This document shows positions 49,976 to 64,000 of a stretch of DNA of 64,000 bases, piece by piece. A model generated the notes under the pieces. The model was not told where the DNA came from, searched no databases, and worked only from the letters and a program-made list of their open reading frames with translations. Source of the stretch: Odontocerum albicorne (lineage: Eukaryota > Arthropoda > Insecta > Trichoptera > Odontoceridae); NCBI GenBank assembly GCA_949825065.1, contig OX463848.1:29889549-29953548 (forward strand), given 5' to 3'. Each line of letters starts with the position of its first letter. Position 1 is the first letter of the stretch. The position numbers and the translations under genes were made by a program.

Positions 49976-51954
49976 TTAATACACGTTTCATTTTCAGGCT
50001 AATAAACGACACTTGAAATTAATATAATAAAATCTGCAAACTTGTCGAACATAAAAATTCATTCATTATTCTGGGTAAAAAAATACTTGTATCTTTATTT
50101 TACTGCTGTATATGGTTTGAAAATTTTCAAAATGAGACATTTTACAAATCTATTTCAATATAAAGAATTAAAATAAACAGAAAAGGAGGACTCGTATATG
50201 GGAACAAGTGTATTAAGTCACATTGGATTCATTGTGATTATAAAAGGTAAAGAAAAGAAATTAAAAAAATGTGATTAAAAATATATTTACTTTTATTATC
50301 ATTTTCTTAGGATAGGTATATTAAAAGGATGAGATGAATATAATATAGAAAAGAAAGTATTAAAATAGTGAAATAACATAAGATTAAGGAAGATTTTTAT
50401 AATAATTTTGTTTCAGCATGCTTAACAATATACCTAATGTTATTCTTGAAAATGTATTATATTCTTAATAATTATCTTTGATGGCCAAAAAAATCTGCCT
50501 AAAAATATGTACATAGTTTAAAAAAAGCACTTCTGCTGCAGATATACAGTAGGTTCTGGCTAGTAGAATCAAGCTATCCTGAGGGATTTTAAACATAATA
50601 TAAGGATCCACAATCCAAAGCTAATCAAGTGCAGGAAAAATATTACCATTTACAGAGATAACCAACTCACAGTCATTAAAAACAAATATGTGGAAAAACA
50701 ATATTTTTTTAACACAATAATCAAGTCAGTGACGCTGATTATTATATGATTAAAAAGGTATTCTGTTTGTACCTTTATTAAAAAATCAAACACAACGAAT
50801 AGCCGATTCATTCAACCACTAAACATAATAACCAATACCCACTGTATTTACATTAATTGTTTCAAATGCATTTAATCTGCAATATATTTACTAATTTCCT
50901 CTTTAATATAAGGCAATGAAGATTTTTCTAATATTTTTTCCATTAGTTTACTCTTTTAACTTTGAATTTAATCGAATGTAATCTCAATATTGCCACACAT
51001 TTTCTGTGATTTTAAACAAATAATTATTTCATACCTATAACACAGTTTGTGTGCAATTATACATTACTAAATTTTTCGAGCCATGTTTTAAATATTGTGA
51101 CAAGTGTTCAATATAATACTATCCAAATTATTTGAACTGTTTTTAAACTCCCTTTTACTCACTCTACTTAATACGGAGCCCCTAAACTAAAGCTGGTGAG
51201 GCTCCAACGAAAAGAAAAAAATAAGTCAGAAGTAAAAAAAATTAACATTATTAACTTTATGTGATGCATATTAAAAATCGTCATATTTGAAATAAAATAT
51301 GCCGTGAAGATATTTTTTGGCATTCGTTTGAAATCTATTCCAGATATGTGTGATTCAATGATAATCAAAGAATTCCCAGCTTTCGTATAAATATGCAAAT
51401 AATTTAATCATTGTTGCACAACTAGAAATTTAACAAATTTAAGAAACATTATCAATAATGTATAGAAATATGCAAAAAATAATATCAAGTATTTGGTTTA
51501 AGTGACTTACTATAAAATGACAAAAAAAATAATTGTCTTTGTTTAGAAATCGTAAGCATGCTTCGTCTATAATTTTTATAAAACACTCAGTTTGAATAAG
51601 TTTACAAAATTTTACAATCTAGTCAATTTAAAAAATAATAATCAAACAGAACAAATCATCTGTGAAAATTTTTGTTGACCTAAATACATGAAAACTCAAA
51701 ATTTTTGGAACAACCATGTTTTTTTATTTTCTTGTATGTTGAAAAAGTTTTTATATAAAAAAAAGAAAAAGCGAACGTATTGAAGATAATCCTAGATTGA
51801 TACTAACATAGACGTATTTTTGATATGATAAAATTTTATAGATATAAGAATATTCTTATACATTTAACTCGAGATGTTGACAAATAGAAAAATGCAATGT
51901 ATCCATTGGTCAAGCAGAATGACTAATGAAGATATAATAGACACTGATAGACAA
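49976..51954. other. A+T-rich stretch, nothing recognised
   Basis: No supportable exon, RNA gene or classified repeat. Confidence 0.4.
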
Positions 51955-52200
51955 CTCCTAAAAGCTATCAACAAAAAAATGAAACGGGATACTTTGGTCA
52001 CATCCATCATGGTCCCGAATATAGGCTTGTGCAACTGATCCTGAAGGGAAAGATTGAGGGTACTCGAGGTTTAGGATGCAAAAGTATATCATGGTATAGA
52101 TACATTCTCTAATTGACTGGAATGCAATATGGAGAATTTGCTCGCATTTCACCTTTGAACTCAGAGACTATACGAATAGGAGATATTTCAAAGAAACAAA
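51955..52200 (+). mobile_element. Non-LTR retrotransposon 3' tail remnant, another clade
   Basis: Shifting plus-strand frames give KTRYFGHIHHGPEYRLVQL-like, LKGRIEGTRGLGCKSISWYR and LTGMQYGEFARIS, matching the C-terminal FGHI..G..Y.L.QLI..GKIEG.RG.GR pattern of many insect non-LTR elements. It differs from the KTWLDQ and GRPKMRW tails elsewhere. It ends about 460 bases from the TSC2 stop. Confidence 0.5.
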
Positions 52201-52659
52201 AACTAGAGAGAACACATCCTTGTTGCTCAATTGTTTAAAACAAAACACTTTTTTTTTCTTTTGATGAATAATTATTTATATAATGTGAGATTCTTTCTCA
52301 ATTAATATTTTGTTTTAATTACCAAGAACTAGACTAATTTACTTAAAAAAATTATTTCTAAAAAAAATGGTTGAGTCCAAAAATCTTATAAAAACAAAAC
52401 CAAATGAGTCTGTTTTCATTTAATAAAAAAACTCGTTCAATTTTTCACAGGCAATCATATACAAAAAAAAAATTGCGCATATTTAATTATTCATGTGGAT
52501 GAATTATAGAATTAATTAAAATATCTCTCAACTTTTTGGCCCACAGAGTTTATAATCTATATCTCTTAGCTTAGGCCATACACATTTAGTTTTAAAATAT
52601 AGTTTTCCTTTAAAATGGTATCTCCTGATATGGAAAAGCTAAAATGAAATGACTCAGGG

Positions 52660-60824
<8,165 letters not shown>

Positions 60825-61144
60825 CTATAAATTATTATAAAATGAATTATTAAAGTGAGACTGCTAAGAAATAATTTTTATTTTAAAATATATTTTATTA
60901 GTATTGTTTTATGAATGAAGACATATATGTATAAGTGTTCTAATGTGGTTATGATTATTTACATTTATTCGATCCGTGTTAGAATATTAGCAGGCTATCT
61001 ATTTTTTTTTCAAATCAATACTAATGATTTGAATATGCGTTATATTTATTTGAAAATAATGCAAAGTAATAGAATAGATTTTTTAATTCAACGTATTCTG
61101 AAGTCAGAAAATGTAAAAAAAATTAAAGGGATTATTACATAAGA

Positions 61145-61322
61145 CACTTTTGTTGCCTATAATACAACTGAACGGATTTATTACTATGTGGCAATCTCTT
61201 CCAACCAACCACTAGACTGGAACCCTTTTTAATAAAATTGGAAACTAACAGAAATCAAACCGGCACCCTCCAGGTTGGAAGACATGTATCTTACCAACTA
61301 GACCATGGAATTCGTCATTGAC
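61145..61322 (-). mobile_element. tRNA-derived SINE, well preserved
   Basis: On the minus strand: ATGGTCTAGTTGGTAAGATA (A box), TGCCGGTTTGATTTCTGTTA (B box), GGGTTCCAGTCTAGTGGTTG, GAAGAGATTGCCACATAGTA, then ATCCGTTCAGTTGTATTATA. It ends four bases from the TTAA of the piggyBac element. A good reference copy for the family. Confidence 0.7.
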
Positions 61323-61326
61323 ATAA

Positions 61327-64000
61327 TTAACTCTTTCCCCGCGGCGCGCACAAACGCCTGTGATTTGATTTGACAACATAAGCCCGCTAAGCGCACAGAC
61401 GTCTGTGATCTGACGACAACTCAAATTTGAAACGACAAATACTTATAAAGAATGACACAAAACCGGGATAAAAACTAAACTAAAATTTAAAATAATCTTT
61501 ATTCTAGCGACATATCTCGAAACCTTGTCAAATAATGTATTAGTTTATGAAATATTTTTGAATAAACAGAGCGCAGATTGTTTCTCAAATATTTATTTCC
61601 TACTATCGCGTCGTATGTGTGACGCATGACAATATGTGTGAACAGTATGTGACACACGACACTGGTGCGGTCCAGTGATACCTGGCGCGTCTCTCGCTTA
61701 CGTAAACATTACTAAATATTTTATATACGAGCAGCATTCAATCTGATTTTTTTATTTCTTTTCAAATATTTTTAATTAGTGACTATATAATTGTGTATGG
61801 TTCGTTTAGTTATTGTCAGTTTTTAGTGTTTTGATTTCAAATTTGATATTTGTATTTGAAATCAATAAATTTTAAATTTTCTGTTTTATTATTTTTAACA
61901 CGTTATATTCATTATGACTAAACGTGGTCTAAGTGAAGAAGAAATTGGCGATTACGTATGTGAACTTGGGTCAAATTACGGATCAAGTGTTAGTGAAGAC
62001 GATAATATTTCGAACCTTAGTGATGTTATTGATTCTGATAATGATGAAAATGTTGGATTTGGCGGTGAATCGTCTACAGAAACGTATTCATCTTCGTGGC
62101 TTTCGGGTTCACATATTCCGGTTATTCATAATTTCAACGCATTTTCAGGAGTGAATCCAGACATTACGTTTTCTGAAAACTCCACCGAACTTGACTATTT
62201 TGAACATTTTCTCAATGAAGATATAACTAGCAAAATTGTTGACGAAACGAATAGTTTTTATCAACATGAAGTTAATAATAAAAGTTTTGGAGATAAATCA
62301 AGGATAAGAAGATGGTATGATACATTTATTTACGAAATGTACATATTTGTAGCAGTTACAATGTTAATGACGAGGAATCGTCATCTTACCATCGAGGAGC
62401 ACTGGTCAACAGATCCTCTTCTGCCGAGTCCTATTTTCGGGCAAACAATGTCTAGGGACCGATTTGAGCTCATTTTACAGATGCTACATTTTAGTGACAA
62501 CGCATCAAAATCATCAGATAGACTGCATAAAATAAAAATTTTGATTGATTTTACCAGAAAAATATTTAAAGAAACCTTCGCACCTCTTCAGAATCTCTGC
62601 ATAGATGAAAGCATAATTGCTTTCAAAGGGCGCTTGGTTTTCAAACAATATATCCCGTCAAAACGGCATAGATTTGGAATAAAAATGTTTGTACTCTGTG
62701 ACGTGATGACTGGATATATATTAGATTTCATAATTTATACAGGATCTCAAACTGAAATTGACAATGAAATGGGACTCGGTATATCTGGTTCAGTGGTCAC
62801 AACTCTGTTAAATAATTATATCGGAAAAGGACACAGTTTGTTTTGTGATAACTGGTACACTAGCCCTGAACTCTTTAAAAGATTATATGAAAACAAAACA
62901 AATGCTTGTGGAACAGTGCGTAAAAACCGAAAAGGCATGCCAAAGTTTAAAAAATTGAAAAAGCGAGAAGTGGAATCTTTTAACAATAGAAAATTGCTGG
63001 CGCTGAAATGGTGTGATCGGCGCGACGTGCACATGCTTACCACTCTTCATGACGAATGGTGAAGCCATACAAAAACCCAAGTGCGTAATCGATTACAACA
63101 AATGTATGGGTTTGGTAGACAAAGCGGACATGATGCTAAGTGGATTAAATTGCATGAGAAAGTCCGTCAAATGGTACAAGAAGGTGTTTTTCCATGTAAT
63201 AGATTTGTATTTGCTCAACGCCCATATTTTGTACAAACTTGTTACATCTAAATCGGTTAGTCTGGCTGAATTTCAGCTAGCTGTTATTCGGCAATTGATT
63301 GAGAAAAATTCGAAAAAAGTAATGCTCAACAAAGTTCAATGCCCCACTACTTCTGCTGACAACCCTACAAGATTTATACCAAAAAAATATTTAAATCATG
63401 AAAAGATAAACATTCCATCTACGCCAAAGTGCAAAAATCCACGTCGAAGGTGTCATGTCTGTGCTAAAACTAAAATAAATGTTATCATCCAACCATGCTT
63501 CAGGGCATACCACGAGAAAAAGAAATATTGAAAAATAAACAATCTTAACTTTCATTTCATAATAATAAATAATTCTGAGTTAAGTATTTCAATATAGACC
63601 AATAAATATGGTGTGAACAGAGTGAGATTTATAGTGTTTGTGAAGTAAAAAACACTTCATAATTCATATCCTTGTGCCCATACAATACGCGCTGAATCCC
63701 GTGCCGTCCCAGTGCAGACTCGTCACACACACACAGATAGGCACTTGAGTGGGGGAGTGTGGAAATAATAATTTCTATGATCGTATCATTCGTTTGTTTA
63801 TTTTACGTAATATTTAATTTATCTCCTTTATTTCAAGAGTAATGACTTTTATTTATTATCAGAAAATTACTTGTGTGTTATGTTTACCTAATTTTGTAAT
63901 TAAATATCAGTGGTTCTAAACTAAATACGCATTTAAACTTAGGAATTAAAAAACGCCGAAATTGTGCCGCGCACAGGGGTTGTCGAATTTGATTTTTAAC
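61327..64000 (+). mobile_element. piggyBac-like transposon, nearly intact; right end not certain
   Basis: TTAA at 61327-61330 followed by CTCTTTCCCCGCGGCGCGCA is a piggyBac-type left end. Subterminal direct repeats resembling CGCACA.ACG.CTGTGAT occur near 61348 and 61398. The transposase lies at 61914-63531. G+C-rich terminal-like sequence (GTGCCGCGCACAGGGG) appears near 63965, but it is not a clear inverted copy of the left end, so the true right TTAA may be just beyond the window. Confidence 0.7.
61914..63531 (+). pseudogene. piggyBac transposase with one frameshift
   Basis: The first frame (61914-63062, 382 codons) starts MTKRGLSEEEIGDYVCELGS, has an acidic N terminus, then the DDE_Tnp_1_7 domain: HWSTDPLLPSPIFGQTMSRD, NLCIDESIIAFKGRLVFKQY (first Asp), KHRFGIKMFVLCD-like RFGIKMFVLCDVMTGY, GHSLFCDNWYTSPELF (second Asp) and KKREVESFNNRKLLALKW. 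Near 63060 the frame shifts; the second frame (to 63531) has KPKCVIDYNKCMGLVDKADM (third Asp) and ends in CKNPRRRCHVCAKTKIN and a truncated Cys-rich tail. About 520 codons in all, close to family length (about 560-600). The frameshift could be a mutation or a sequencing error in an otherwise fresh copy. Confidence 0.85.

Overview
This is eukaryotic, A+T-rich DNA from an insect nuclear genome. The genes have spliceosomal introns with GT..AG borders. The repeats (RTE-type non-LTR retrotransposons, mariner/Tc1, piggyBac, pogo/Tigger, hAT, a Penelope-like relic, tRNA-derived SINEs) are typical of insects. I lean towards a hemimetabolous insect such as a hemipteran, but the sequence does not prove the order.

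Layout. At 1.4-7 kb there is a compact gene cluster: an AUH-type enoyl-CoA/methylglutaconyl-CoA hydratase (+, three exons), a TPRKB/Cgi121 subunit of KEOPS (-, one exon, tail-to-tail with AUH) and phosphomannomutase PMM2 (-, one exon). PMM2 is head-to-head with N-sulphoglucosamine sulphohydrolase SGSH (+, ten exons, 6979-21233, complete at 515 codons). The SGSH introns carry SINEs, a foldback element, a second TPRKB copy within a duplicated block, a pogo-type MITE, a long palindrome, and a 5'-truncated RTE retrotransposon with an uninterrupted 868-codon ORF. From 21.2 to 36.4 kb I find no cellular gene, only repeats and A+T-rich unique sequence. A two-exon 103-residue single-pass membrane protein of unknown function lies at 36.4-37.0 kb (-). 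Mitochondrial ribosomal protein S33 lies at 41.9-42.3 kb (+). The last five coding exons of tuberin (TSC2, called gigas in flies), holding the Rap/Ran-GAP domain, run from 60.8 down to 52.7 kb (-); the rest of that gene would lie beyond the right edge. A piggyBac element with a frameshifted transposase occupies 61.3 kb to near the window end.

The genes belong to separate housekeeping pathways: leucine catabolism, tRNA t6A modification, mannose-1-phosphate supply, lysosomal heparan sulphate breakdown, mitochondrial translation and TOR control. They form no functional unit. The main points for a second look are the intronic TPRKB duplicate with a preserved reading frame, the RTE insertion whose 5' junction carries an inverted copy of the flanking target DNA, the TSC2 introns that each hold a different repeat (including a compound microsatellite of about 520 bp close to a splice acceptor), a mariner nested in a non-LTR element, and several undescribed MITE-like elements with clear termini. 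I saw no CRISPR array, operon or rRNA gene, and no novel multi-gene system.
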